Positions 54,152 to 62,994 of a stretch of DNA of 64,000 bases are shown here, piece after piece. Numbering within the stretch: the first letter of the stretch is position 1; each line of letters opens with the position of its first letter. The DNA is from Shinella sp. UYSO24. GTDB taxonomy: Bacteria; Pseudomonadota; Alphaproteobacteria; Rhizobiales; Rhizobiaceae. A model generated the notes under the pieces. It did no database searches and had not been told where the DNA came from. It worked only from the letters and a program-made list of their open reading frames with translations. The stretch covers positions 99,362 through 163,361 of the forward strand of contig CABHNZ010000016.1 of the NCBI GenBank assembly GCA_902167985.1. The letters run 5' to 3'. The translations under genes were made by a program, and so were the position numbers.

Positions 54152-55018
54152 TCAGAGCCCGTAACGGCTCCACAATGCCCTTTCCTCGATACCGGCTGCA
54201 AGACCCGAGGCCGCACCTGCGGCAATTTCCTGCGCGTCGAGGCCGGCCAGCCGCACGCCCGGCAGCCTGCGGCCGAACAGGGAACGGGCACTGGCGACGA
54301 GTTCCAGCCTCGCATCCTGGCCGAAACGACGCTTGATGACCTCGCGCATGTCGCCGATGCCATCGATCAGGCCGAGTTCCAGCCCGCGACCACCGGTCCA
54401 GAAGAGGCCGGAGAAGATCGTCTCGTCATCCGCAAGCCTGCCGCCGCGGCGCGACTTCACCATATCGATGAAGACCTTGTGGATCTCCAGCTGCAGCGTC
54501 TTCAGGTATTCGATATCGCCTTCCTTTTCCGGCTTGAACGGATCGAGGATGGCCTTGTTTTCGCCGGCCGTGTAGACGCGGCGCTCGATGCCGACCTTCT
54601 TCAGCAGTTCGGGAAAGCCGAAGCCACCGGAGACGACGCCGATCGAACCGACGATCGAGGTCGGGTCGGCAAAGATCTCGTCGCCGGCCAGCGCCAGCAT
54701 ATAGCCGCCGGAGGCCGCGACATCCTCGACGAAGATCAGCACCTTCTTGTTCTTCTCGTCCGCCAGAGCCCGGATGCGCTGATAGATCAGCCGCGACTGG
54801 ACAGGCGAGCCGCCCGGCGAATTGACGGATATAGCAACGGCCGGCGCATCCTTCATGGCGAAGGCCTTTTCCAGCATCGGCGCGACATTGGCGAGGTTGA
54901 GCGTCTGCTTGAACTGGCTGCCGCCGGCCATGATCGTGCCCTGCAGGCGCACGACCGGGATCGCCACGCCCTTCTTGCGGAACTTCTTCGGCAGCAATCT
55001 CGTCAGCAACCCGGCCAT
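54152..55018 (-). CDS. S49 family signal peptide peptidase, SppA-like
   Basis: Serine protease of about 288 residues of the ClpP/crotonase-like fold, degrading cleaved signal peptides or membrane protein fragments. Visible elements are VAIPVVRLQGTIMAGG, SVNSPGGSPVQSRLIYQRI, the nucleophile region VEDVAASGGYMLALAGDEIFADPTSIVGSIGV with Ser in ASGGY, and the catalytic Lys region FIDMVKSRRGG. No strong N-terminal TM helix is seen. ATG 55018 is preceded by AGAGGA; longer frames upstream look non-coding. Confidence 0.9.
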   Translation of the reverse strand: MAGLLTRLLPKKFRKKGVAIPVVRLQGTIMAGGSQFKQTLNLANVAPMLEKAFAMKDAPAVAISVNSPGGSPVQSRLIYQRIRALADEKNKKVLIFVEDVAASGGYMLALAGDEIFADPTSIVGSIGVVSGGFGFPELLKKVGIERRVYTAGENKAILDPFKPEKEGDIEYLKTLQLEIHKVFIDMVKSRRGGRLADDETIFSGLFWTGGRGLELGLIDGIGDMREVIKRRFGQDARLELVASARSLFGRRLPGVRLAGLDAQEIAAGAASGLAAGIEERALWSRYGL

Positions 55019-55189
55019 CATCCATCCTCTTCCATGCACAGTTTCAAATTTTCCAGACGCATCCGCCATCATCGTCCTGCGGCACGTCCGTCCTCGAAGA
55101 GCATGTATGTGCAAGAATTTCAAACGCAATGGCTGCAGTGTGAAAGCCCGGAAAGCAGGGCGAAAATCGGCCTGCATTTTTCTAGTTGC

Positions 55190-55210
55190 GAATGACTTGC
55201 ATTATCATTC
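55190..55210. promoter_or_regulatory. mntH: Possible Fur-family (Fur/Mur) box upstream of mntH
   Basis: GAATGA-N9-TCATTC, a 21-base inverted repeat in AT-rich DNA 54 bases before the mntH ATG. It matches about 13 of 19 positions of the classical Fur box. In rhizobia Mn uptake genes are controlled by the Fur-family protein Mur; assignment here is inference. Confidence 0.45.
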
Positions 55211-55264
55211 CAAAGAAGCAATATTTTCCGGACCGAAGATTTGGCAGGCGGGAAAGTCGCAAGC

Positions 55265-56602
55265 ATGGACATGTCGAATATGAAGCAGGATGACGGGTGG
55301 CGCGCCAGGTGGGCGAAGGCTCTCTGTCGGATGTGCACCGCAGCGTCGCCGTCAACAACTCGTCATCGAAGCTCAAGCGTGCCATGGCGTTTGCCGGCCC
55401 CGGCTATCTGGTCGCCGTCGGCTATATGGATCCGGGCAACTGGGCAACATCGCTCGCCGGCGGCTCGAAATTCGGCTATACGCTGCTGACCGTCGCACTT
55501 CTTTCCAACATCATGGCGATCGTGCTGCAGTCCCTCTGTGCGCGGCTTGCAATCGCGTCGGGCCGTGATCTGGCGCAGGCCTGCCGCGATGCTTTCCCGA
55601 AGCCCGTCGCCTTCATGCTCTGGCTGTTTGCAGAGATCGCCATCATCGCCACGGATATTGCCGAGGTGATCGGCACGGCCATCGGCCTCAACCTGATCTT
55701 CGGCCTGCCGCTCGAACTCGGCGTCATCGTCACCGCGCTCGATGTCTTCATCATCCTCTATCTTCAGAAGCTCGGCTTCCGGTATGTGGAAGCTTCATCA
55801 TCACGCTGCTCGGCGTCATCGCGCTCTGCTTCGGCGTGCAGATCTTCCTTGCCGATCCGCAATGGGGCGAGGTGATCCGCGGCTTCTTCCCGACGACCGA
55901 AATCGTCACCAACCCGGAAATGCTCTACATCGCGCTCGGCATTCTCGGTGCCACCGTCATGCCGCATAACCTCTACCTGCATTCGGGCATCGTGCAGACG
56001 CGCGCCTATGGCGAGACGATCAAGGAAAAGAAGCAGGCGCTGACATTCGCGACGATCGATTCCACCGTTGCGCTCTGCTTTGCGCTCCTGATCAATGCCT
56101 CGATCCTGATCCTTGCGGCCGCGGCGTTCCATGCCAATGGCAAGACGGATGTGGTCGAGCTTGGCGATGCGCATGCGCTGCTTTCGCCGCTGCTCGGGCT
56201 TGCGATCGCGCCGACGCTGTTCGGCATCGCACTTCTGTGCTGCGGCCTGAACTCCACGGTCACGGCAACGCTTGCCGGCCAGATCGTCATGGAAGGCTTT
56301 CTGCGGATCAAGGTGCAGCCCTGGGTGCGGCGCCTGATCACCCGCGCATCGCCATCATTCCGGCGGCGGCCGTCACCATTTTCTATGGCGATGCGGGGAC
56401 GGCCGAGCTTCTGGTGCTGACGCAGGTCGTGCTCAGCCTGCAGCTTTCCTTCGCGGTTTTCCCGCTCGTGATGTTCACCGCCAGCAAGGTGAAGATGGGC
56501 GAGCTTGTCTCACCGCTGTGGCTCTCGGCCTTCGCATGGCTGATCGCCATCGTGATTGCCGGCCTCAACGTCAAGCTCATCCTCGATTTCGTGACGGGGT
56601 GA
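55265..56602 (+). CDS. mntH: Nramp-type divalent metal transporter, three frameshifts
   Basis: Proton-coupled Mn2+ (and Fe2+) importer with about eleven TM helices, 446 residues repaired. The TM1 metal-binding motif is D-P-G-N (GYMDPGNWATSLAGG). The TM6 motif M-P-H-N (ATVMPHNLYLHSGIVQTRA) and TM segments LLPLTFGIAL-like PTLFGIALLCCGLNSTVTATLAGQIVMEGFL are clear. Missing bases near 55305, 55793 and 56343 divide it into four frames. ATG 55265 is in frame with the corrected N-terminus MDMSNMKQDDGWRA. A probable Fur/Mur box lies upstream; it is convergent with the methyltransferase gene. Confidence 0.93.
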
Positions 56603-57389
56603 GCCGGCCCGCGGGCGTCAGCCGTCGATAGGCGGCCCGCCCGTTATTCATGTCATCGACCTCGGTCAGGAAGGCATGTCCATCCTGACCGTGAATGAAA
56701 AGCGGCGAGCGCAATGAAAGCCGCGCGCGCGACCCCTTGATTGCCGTCACCAGAATGCGGGTGGCCTCGGCCCCGGCGCGGGGATGAAGCGAGGTGATCT
56801 CCAGCCCGCCGAAGCGCTTGCCGCAGGCTTCGATGATCTCGGCGATCGATTGCGGGCGTGCGATCAGCGACAATTGCCCGCCCGAGCGCATGATCGCACC
56901 GGCCGTCCTGATCCAGCTTTCAAACAGGCCTTCCGTCATCGCATGCGCCTCGGCCTTCAGGGCATCGGGCGTGCGGCGGTCGGCGGCATCGTTGAAGGGC
57001 GGGTTCATGATGACATGGTCATGCACCTCGTCCAGAAGTCCCGCTGCCACCCGCGGTTTGCCGGTGAGGCCGACATCAGCCTCCAGCACCTCAACGCGAT
57101 CCGCAAAGGCGGCATTTTCGGCAAGCGCCAGCGTCTGTCTGGCGTAATCCGCCATCAGCGGCGACCGTTCGACGAGAAGCACGCTGGCCTGCGGCAATCG
57201 CGAGGCAACAGCAAGGCCGGCCGCCCCTGCCCCGGAACCGAGATCCGCGACGCTGACCGGGCCATCGGCCGCAACCAGAGAGGCAAGCAACATGGCATCG
57301 ACGCCGGAGCGGTGCCCTTCACCCTTCGGCTGCATGACGTGAAAGCGGCCCCGATGAAACGCATCGATGGTGAAGGATTTTTCGCTCAT
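56577..57389 (-). CDS. TrmN6-like SAM-dependent methyltransferase
   Basis: A 270-residue N6-adenine-type methyltransferase; E. coli TrmN6 modifies A37 of tRNA-Val1. The SAM loop is VADLGSGAGAAGLAVASR near residue 47, followed by the catalytic N-P-P-F (HVIMNPPFNDAADRR) near 128. The N-terminal QPKGEGHRSGVDAMLLAS is typical of this group. Its 3' end overlaps the convergent mntH stop by 26 bases, so the last residues (LTPAGRLTPSRNRG) may be a run-on or reflect another base error. Confidence 0.85.
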   Translation of the reverse strand: MSEKSFTIDAFHRGRFHVMQPKGEGHRSGVDAMLLASLVAADGPVSVADLGSGAGAAGLAVASRLPQASVLLVERSPLMADYARQTLALAENAAFADRVEVLEADVGLTGKPRVAAGLLDEVHDHVIMNPPFNDAADRRTPDALKAEAHAMTEGLFESWIRTAGAIMRSGGQLSLIARPQSIAEIIEACGKRFGGLEITSLHPRAGAEATRILVTAIKGSRARLSLRSPLFIHGQDGHAFLTEVDDMNNGRAAYRRLTPAGRLTPSRNRG

Positions 57390-57458
57390 GCGGCAAGGCC
57401 CTGAGATCTGACAGGGGTTTTGCGGGCGGGGTGCTTCACAACGTCGCTCATCGCCACC

Positions 57459-57683
57459 TCATTTCGGACGCAGCTCGGCGCCGAGACCGGCATCGGTCAG
57501 GATGCGGCGGGCCTGCTCTGCGCGGTCGCTTTCCACCATGAAACGGCGCTGAAGCAACCCAAGCGAGCCTTCCAGCACACTCATCGACTGATCTGCCACC
57601 ATGAAATGTATTCCGGCATCGCGCATGAGGGTTTCTGCCACCGACAAAAGGACCAGATCGTTGGTACGGATAATCTCCAGCAT
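57459..57683 (-). CDS. DUF2007 family small protein
   Basis: A 74-residue cytoplasmic protein matching the DUF2007 (putative signal-transducing) pattern: a start MLEIIRTNDLVLLSVAETLM, then AGIHFMVADQSMSVLEGSLG and RRFMVESDRAEQARRILTDAGLG. The alternating beta-alpha pattern suggests a ferredoxin-like fold. It is intact, downstream side facing the methyltransferase gene and divergent from the polyprenyl synthase gene. Role unknown. Confidence 0.85.
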   Translation of the reverse strand: MLEIIRTNDLVLLSVAETLMRDAGIHFMVADQSMSVLEGSLGLLQRRFMVESDRAEQARRILTDAGLGAELRPK

Positions 57684-57789
57684 CAGTAGTTTCCACCGTT
57701 CATTTAAGCCATCGTGATGCGATTTGCGCTTGCCGCTCCAAGCCGCACTTTCTATGGTCGCCCCCTAAAGTTTTATAGGAGTCCCTACC

Positions 57790-58805
57790 TTGGGCGTCGT
57801 CATACCGCTTGAAGAAAGCAAAAACAAACAGGCTTCGGTCAAGCCGCTCGTGGACCTCACCAAGGCGGACATGGAGCGCGTCAACCAGCTGATCCTTTCC
57901 AGGGCCGGCTCCGACGTGCAGATGATCCCGGAAGTCGCCAACCATCTGATTTCTTCCGGCGGCAAGCGGCTTCGCCCGATGCTGACGCTCGCTTCGGCCG
58001 TGATGTTCGGCTACGAGGGCGACCATCACGTCAAGCTCGCGACCAGCGTCGAATTCATGCATACGGCAACGCTGCTGCATGACGATGTCGTGGACGAAAG
58101 CGACCTTCGCCGCGGCAAGTCGACGGCGCGCACGATCTGGGGCAACCAGGCGAGCGTTCTCGTCGGCGACTTCCTGCTCGGCCAGGCTTTCCGCATGATG
58201 GTGGATGTCGGCTCGCTCGAAGCGCTGGACGTGCTCTCGACCGCCGCATCGGTGATTGCGGAAGGCGAAGTGCTGCAGCTTTCCGTCGCCAAGAACATGG
58301 AAACGACCGAGGACGACTATCTCTCCGTCATCCGCGCCAAGACGGCCGCCCTGTTTGCGGCTGCCGCCGAAGTCGGCCCGATCATCGCCAATGCCGACAA
58401 GGCAGGCCGCGCGGCTCTGCGCTCCTACGGCATGAACCTCGGGCTTGCCTTCCAGCTCGTCGACGATGCGCTCGATTACGGCGGCAAGGCTGCCGATCTC
58501 GGCAAGAATGTCGGCGACGACTTCCGCGAAGGCAAGATCACGCTGCCGGTCATCCTTTCCTACCGCCGCGGCACGCAGGAAGAGCGCGCCTTCTGGCGCG
58601 AGGCGATCGAACAGGGCAATACGGGCGACGAGAACCTGCAGAAGGCACTCGGCCTCATCACCAAATACGGCGCGCTGAACGACACGATTGGCCGGGCGCT
58701 GCATTACGGCACGATGGCACGCGATGCGCTGGCGCCGCTTCCGGCCTCGCCGCTCAAGAACGCCTGATGGATGTGATCGACTTCTCCATCCAGCGCGTCA
58801 ACTGA
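57790..58805 (+). CDS. ispB: Polyprenyl (octa/decaprenyl) diphosphate synthase, one frameshift
   Basis: Trans-prenyltransferase building the ubiquinone side chain from farnesyl and isopentenyl diphosphates. It has 338 residues. The first aspartate-rich motif is D-D-V-V-D (LLHDDVVDESDLRRGK) and the second is LVDDALDYGGK; KRLRPMLTLAS is the substrate-binding Lys/Arg pair. It starts at TTG 57790 with GGAG eight bases before; the N-terminus GVVIPLEE is typical of rhizobial homologues. One missing C near 58762 (GCCCTGATGG read as GCCTGATGG) removes the final MDVIDFSIQRVN. Its product would feed UbiA. Confidence 0.93.
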
Positions 58806-59009
58806 CGCCGTGCAGGCCTGACAGCCACGCGCCGGCACCCCGGTCCGGCGCGCCTTGCTGACGCAAGTGTGACCGGCCGCGCCCCCAGGCGCTGCCGGAG
58901 ATTTCCTTGCGGACCTGCTCCAAAAAGCCATTCTATCATGCATGAATCGACGCCCAAACCGCAGGCATGCGAGCCCGCCGTTTCCGGCTTCTTATGAAAG
59001 GCATTCTTT
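58806..59009. other. Intergenic gap before the TPR protein gene
   Basis: About 200 bases with no recognised element, presumably the promoter of the TPR-ispE-moaB run. Confidence 0.3.
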
Positions 59010-60861
59010 ATGCGGCAGAAATCCAGCCTCCTTCTGCTCTCCGGCGTGGCGCTGGCCAGTTTCCTGTTCGTCGGCAGCGCGGTAAACGCCGCTCCGGGCG
59101 AAACAGCACCGAAGGCCGAGGCCCCGGTCACGTTGATGCAGCGAAGGTCAGGTCGTTTTCGGGTGCATTCCTTGCCGCCCGCACCGCTGATGTCGATCAT
59201 GACTATGACACTGCGATCACGCTCTATCGCAAGGCGCTGACCTTCGACCCCGCCAACCTTGAAATCCGCGAACGGCTGATGATCTCGCTGTTCCTGAAGG
59301 GTGATTTCGACGGCGGCGTGAAGGAAGCCACCAATCTCAAGGACGACAAATCCGTCGACCGGATCACCCGCATCGTGCGCGGCCTCAACGATATCCGCGA
59401 TGGCCGCTACGAGACGCGCGCCGGGTGCTCAATTATACCGGCCCGAACGATCTCGACCGGCTGACCCACCGGCTTCTGGCCGCCTGGGCGGAGATCGGCG
59501 CCGGCAAGACGAAGCTTGCGCTCTCCTCGATCAGCACGATGAAGGGGCCGGACTGGTTCAAGGTCTTTACCGATTACAATCTCGGCACGATGGCGCTGGT
59601 TGCCGGCGACACGGGTGCTGCCCGCCAGTATCTCAATGCTGCCGTGACCAACAAGGAAGCCGTCGCGACCGCACCCGACACGTTCATGCGTGCGGTCATT
59701 GCACTGGCGCGGCTTGAAGCGGCCGCCGGCAACAAGCAGAAGGCGCTCGACGCCGTTTCCGTCGGCGACAGCATGGTCAACAATTATGCGCCGCTGAAGG
59801 CGCTTCGCCAGAGCATCGAGAAGGACGAGAAGCAGCCGCAGCAGATCACCACTGCAGCGCAGGGCGCAGCCGGCGTGCTGTTTTCCATCGGTGGCGCGCT
59901 GAACCGTCAGGGCGCCGAGGACATGGTGTCCCTCTACCTGCAGATCTCGCATGCACTCGACCCGAAGAGCGCCGATACGCTGATCCTGCTCGGCGGGCTT
60001 GCCGAAAAGCTGGAACAGCCGGACCGGGCAATCGCCTATTACGCCGACGTGCCGCAGGATTCGCCGATGCGGCGCATCTCCGAACTGCAGCTCGGCGTGA
60101 CGCTTGCCGATACGGGCAAGGTGGAAGATGCCAAGAAGCATCTGCGCGATCTGATCGCGTCGGATCCTTCCGATATCCGCAGCTATATCGCCTATGGCAG
60201 CGTGCTTTCCGACGCCAAGGACTACAAGGCGATGGCCGACAATTACGACAAGGCCGTCGAAGTGATCGGGCCGGTGCCGAAACAGAGCGACTGGTCGATC
60301 TTCTTCCAGCGCGGCATTGCCTATGAGCGCCTGAAGCAGTGGGACAAGGCCGAGCCGAGCTTCCGCAAGGCGCTGGATCTGAACCCCGGCCAGCCGCAGG
60401 TTCTCAACTATCTCGGCTATTCGCTCGTCGACATGAACATCAATCTCGACGAAGGCCTCGGCATGATCAAGAAGGCCGTCGATGCACGGCCGGACGATGG
60501 CTATATCGTCGATTCCCTCGGTTGGGCCTATTACCGCATGGGCAAGTTCGACGATGCGGTGACGGAGCTGGAACGCGCCGTGCAGCTGCGCGCCGGCGAC
60601 GCGACGATCAACGACCATCTGGGCGATGCCTACTGGCGGGTGAACCGCAAGCTGGAAGCCGTCTACCAGTGGAACCGCGCGCTCATCTCCGAGGGCGAGG
60701 ACGTCAACCGCGAGCAGATCAAGGACAAGATCGCCAAGGGCCTGCCGCCGGTCGACACCAACCCGTCGACGGCTGATCGCGGGCAGGCAAGCCCTGCACC
60801 CGCACAGCCGGCGCCCGAGCCCGCGCAGCCGGCCCAGCCGGAACCCGACAAGAAATCCTGA
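59010..60861 (+). CDS. Tetratricopeptide repeat secreted protein, two frameshifts
   Basis: A 617-residue protein with a signal peptide (SLLLLSGVALASFLFVGSAVNA, cleavage near 27). At least eight TPR-like helix pairs follow, e.g. AITLYRKALTFDPANLEIRERL, ISHALDPKSADTLILLGGLAEKLEQPDRAIAYY, SYIAYGSVLSDAKDYKAMADNY, and GWAYYRMGKFDDAVTELERAVQLRAGDATINDHLGDAYW. The tail is Pro/Ala/Gln-rich (PAPAQPAPEPAQPAQ). Missing G near 59131 (TTGGATG read as TTGATG) and near 59418 (ACGGCGCG read as ACGCGCG) shift it. It overlaps ispE by one base (TGATG). Likely periplasmic scaffold. Confidence 0.86.
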
Positions 60862-61765
60862 TGCACGCTGTTGCATCCATGACAAGCGAAAGGCCCGCCC
60901 AAGAGGCGGGTCTTTTCGAATGGGCTCCAGCCAAGATCAATCTGGCGCTGCAGGTCATCGGCCAGCGGCCGGATGGCTATCATCTCATCGAAAGCATCGT
61001 GACGTTTACGACTACCGGCGACAGGCTGACGTTTGCACCGGCCGAGGAGGACACGTTCACGCTTTCGGGCCGCTTCGCCGCTCTTCTCAACGATACGCCC
61101 GCTTCCGATAATCTCGTGCTCAAGGCGCGCGACGCACTGCGCAGGGCGCTTTCTGCCGAAGGACATTCTACCCCGCCGGTTGCCATCCATCTGGAAAAGA
61201 ACCTGCCGGTGGCCGCCGGGATCGGCGGCGGCTCGGCGGATGCGGCGGCTGCGCTGCGCGGGCTGATGCGGCTCTGGCAGGCTTCGCTTTCTGCCGAGAC
61301 ACTCTCGGCGATCGCCGTCTTGCTCGGCGCCGACGTGCCATGTGCCTCGAGGGGCGGCCGCTGCTTGCGCGCGGGATCGGCGAGCAGATCACCCCCCTGC
61401 CCGACCTGCCGCAGCTCTTTGTCGTGCTCGGCAATCCGCTGGTTGCCGTTTCGACGCCGTCCGTCTTCAAGCTTCTGATACGCAAGGACAATCCGGTCAT
61501 TCCCCCGATCGATCACGGCGTGATGAACCTGCTGCCGCAGCTGCGCAACGATCTCGAACCACCGGCGCGGGCGCTGAGGCCGGGATTGCCATGATCTCCG
61601 ACATGATTGCCAGCCAAGGCGCTATCTCACGCGCATGTCCGGATCCGGCGCACATGCTTTGGCCTGTTCGCCTCGGCCGAGGCTGCGGAGGCTGCGGCGG
61701 CGCATCTGGCCGGCCTGCGGCCGGACTGGTATTTTCAGGCGATGACGACAACAGGAGCCGCATGA
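60861..61765 (+). CDS. ispE: 4-diphosphocytidyl-2-C-methyl-D-erythritol kinase, four frameshifts
   Basis: GHMP kinase of the MEP isoprenoid pathway. It has 302 residues repaired. The N-terminus PAKINLALQVIGQRPDGYHL, the phosphate loop LPVAAGIGGGSADAAAAL, and LLGADVPMCLEGRPLLARGIGE are diagnostic; the C-terminal GHMP motif is ARMSGSGATCFGLF-like (TRMSGSGATCFGLFASAEAA). Four missing bases near 61338, 61583, 61632 and 61661 fragment it. The TGA overlaps the moaB start by four bases (ATGA). It is downstream of the TPR gene, probably one operon. Confidence 0.93.
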
Positions 61766-62316
61766 TGGCTGGAATAGACGAAAAGCGCCCCTTCATTCCG
61801 GTCTCGATCGCGGTGCTTACCGTCTCCGACACCCGCACATCTGCCGATGATCGATCCGGCGATACACTGGTCGCCCGCATCGCTGATGCCGGCCACCGGC
61901 TCGCTGCGCGGGCGATCGTGCCCGACGACAAGGCTAGGATCTTCGATCAGGTGCGCGCCTGGACGCTCGATCCGCAGATCGATGTCGTGATTACCACCGG
62001 AGGCACCGGCTTTACCGGGCGGGACGTGACGCCGGAGGCTCTGGAGCCGCTGTTTGAAAAGAAGATGGACGGGTTTTCCGAGGTCTTTCACCGGATTTCC
62101 TATGACAAGATCGGCACATCAACGATCCAGTCACGCGCCACAGGCGGCGTCGCCAACGCGACCTTCATCTTCGTGCTGCCGGGCTCGCCCGGCGCCTGCA
62201 AGGATGCCTGGGACGGGATATTGAAGGCGCAGCTCGACTACCGTCACATGCCCTGCAATTTCATAGAGATCATGCCGCGTCTCGACGAACATCTGCGACG
62301 TGGTTCTGGTGCCTGA
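61762..62316 (+). CDS. moaB: Molybdopterin adenylyltransferase-like protein MoaB
   Basis: A 184-residue MoaB/MogA-type protein of molybdenum cofactor synthesis, adenylylating molybdopterin or supporting that step. Motifs are SIAVLTVSDTRTSADDRSGD, then ITTGGTGFTGRDVTPEAL (substrate loop), and FRRISYDKIGT-like FHRISYDKIGTSTIQSRATGG then VLPGSPGACKDAWDGIL. ATG 61762 overlaps the ispE stop. It is intact. Which of MoaB or MogA roles it fills cannot be read. Confidence 0.92.
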   Translation: MMAGIDEKRPFIPVSIAVLTVSDTRTSADDRSGDTLVARIADAGHRLAARAIVPDDKARIFDQVRAWTLDPQIDVVITTGGTGFTGRDVTPEALEPLFEKKMDGFSEVFHRISYDKIGTSTIQSRATGGVANATFIFVLPGSPGACKDAWDGILKAQLDYRHMPCNFIEIMPRLDEHLRRGSGA

Positions 62317-62346
62317 AAAGGCGCACAGGACGGCCACAGATGGCCG

Positions 62347-62871
62347 TCAGCGGCTGGCAGCCACCCAGGCGGGGATCATCTCGCTCGACAGTTTCGCCGT
62401 CTTCTGGCCGGTAGCCAGCGCCGAAAGGCTCATGCCGGACCTCGCCATGGTGACGGCCTGCATCTTCGGCAGGAGAAAGCCGCATTCCAGCGGCGGCACG
62501 GAACGGGCAATCCGCTTCAGGAATGGTTTGCGATAGACGCGCGAGGGCGAGAAGCGCGCCGCCTGCTTGGCAAGCGCGATATATTCCATCACCTCGTCGA
62601 TCCAGCCGGACTGAAGCCTCGCCCCTGCCTCGACCAGCAGCACCCATTCGCCACGCGCGCCGCGCAGCACGTCGCCCAGATCCCAGTCCGTATGGAAGCG
62701 GCAGCCGGCCGCATCCGCCACCCGTGACGAGCCATCGCTCGATCCATGATCGAGCACGACGACATCGCTCACAAGCCCTTCCACAGCGCCCGATACGAGC
62801 ACCGACAGGGTTTGCGCCAATTCCGATTCCTGGTCGCGGCATTCCATGATGACAGTCAGCATTTTTGACAT
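62347..62871 (-). CDS. Glycosyltransferase family 2-like protein
   Basis: A 174-residue short GT-A-fold protein: LTVIMECRDQESELAQTLSVLV, then VVVLDHGSSDGSSRVADAAGC with the D-H-G-S-S-D-G nucleotide-binding segment near residue 40, RGARGEWVLLVEAGARL, and YRKPFLKRIARSVPPLECGFLLPKMQAV. It is shorter than usual GT2 enzymes and has no evident DXD after the first domain. It may be a truncated or non-catalytic member. It is convergent with moaB. Confidence 0.7.
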   Translation of the reverse strand: MSKMLTVIMECRDQESELAQTLSVLVSGAVEGLVSDVVVLDHGSSDGSSRVADAAGCRFHTDWDLGDVLRGARGEWVLLVEAGARLQSGWIDEVMEYIALAKQAARFSPSRVYRKPFLKRIARSVPPLECGFLLPKMQAVTMARSGMSLSALATGQKTAKLSSEMIPAWVAASR

Positions 62872-62994
62872 TTACCGCATTGCAGCGAGGAAGGCCATAA
62901 ACACTACCGTCAAATTTTGTTCTTGCATTGTTCTATTTCCGGCGCTAGGAATATAGTCACGGAACGCGGGAAAAGACACCCGCAGGAGCGTCCC

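Noticed and set aside
55019..55177. N-terminal extension of the SppA-like protein
   Set aside because: Extension residues are not family-like, and ATG 55018 has an AGAGGA RBS.
59407..60885. 492-codon open frame antisense to the TPR gene
   Set aside because: Shadow of the repeat-rich coding sequence; no RBS or family match.
7558..61661. Programmed ribosomal frameshifting as the cause of the broken frames
   Set aside because: Sites lack slippery heptamers and downstream structure, occur several times per gene, and affect unrelated housekeeping families that are never shifted elsewhere.
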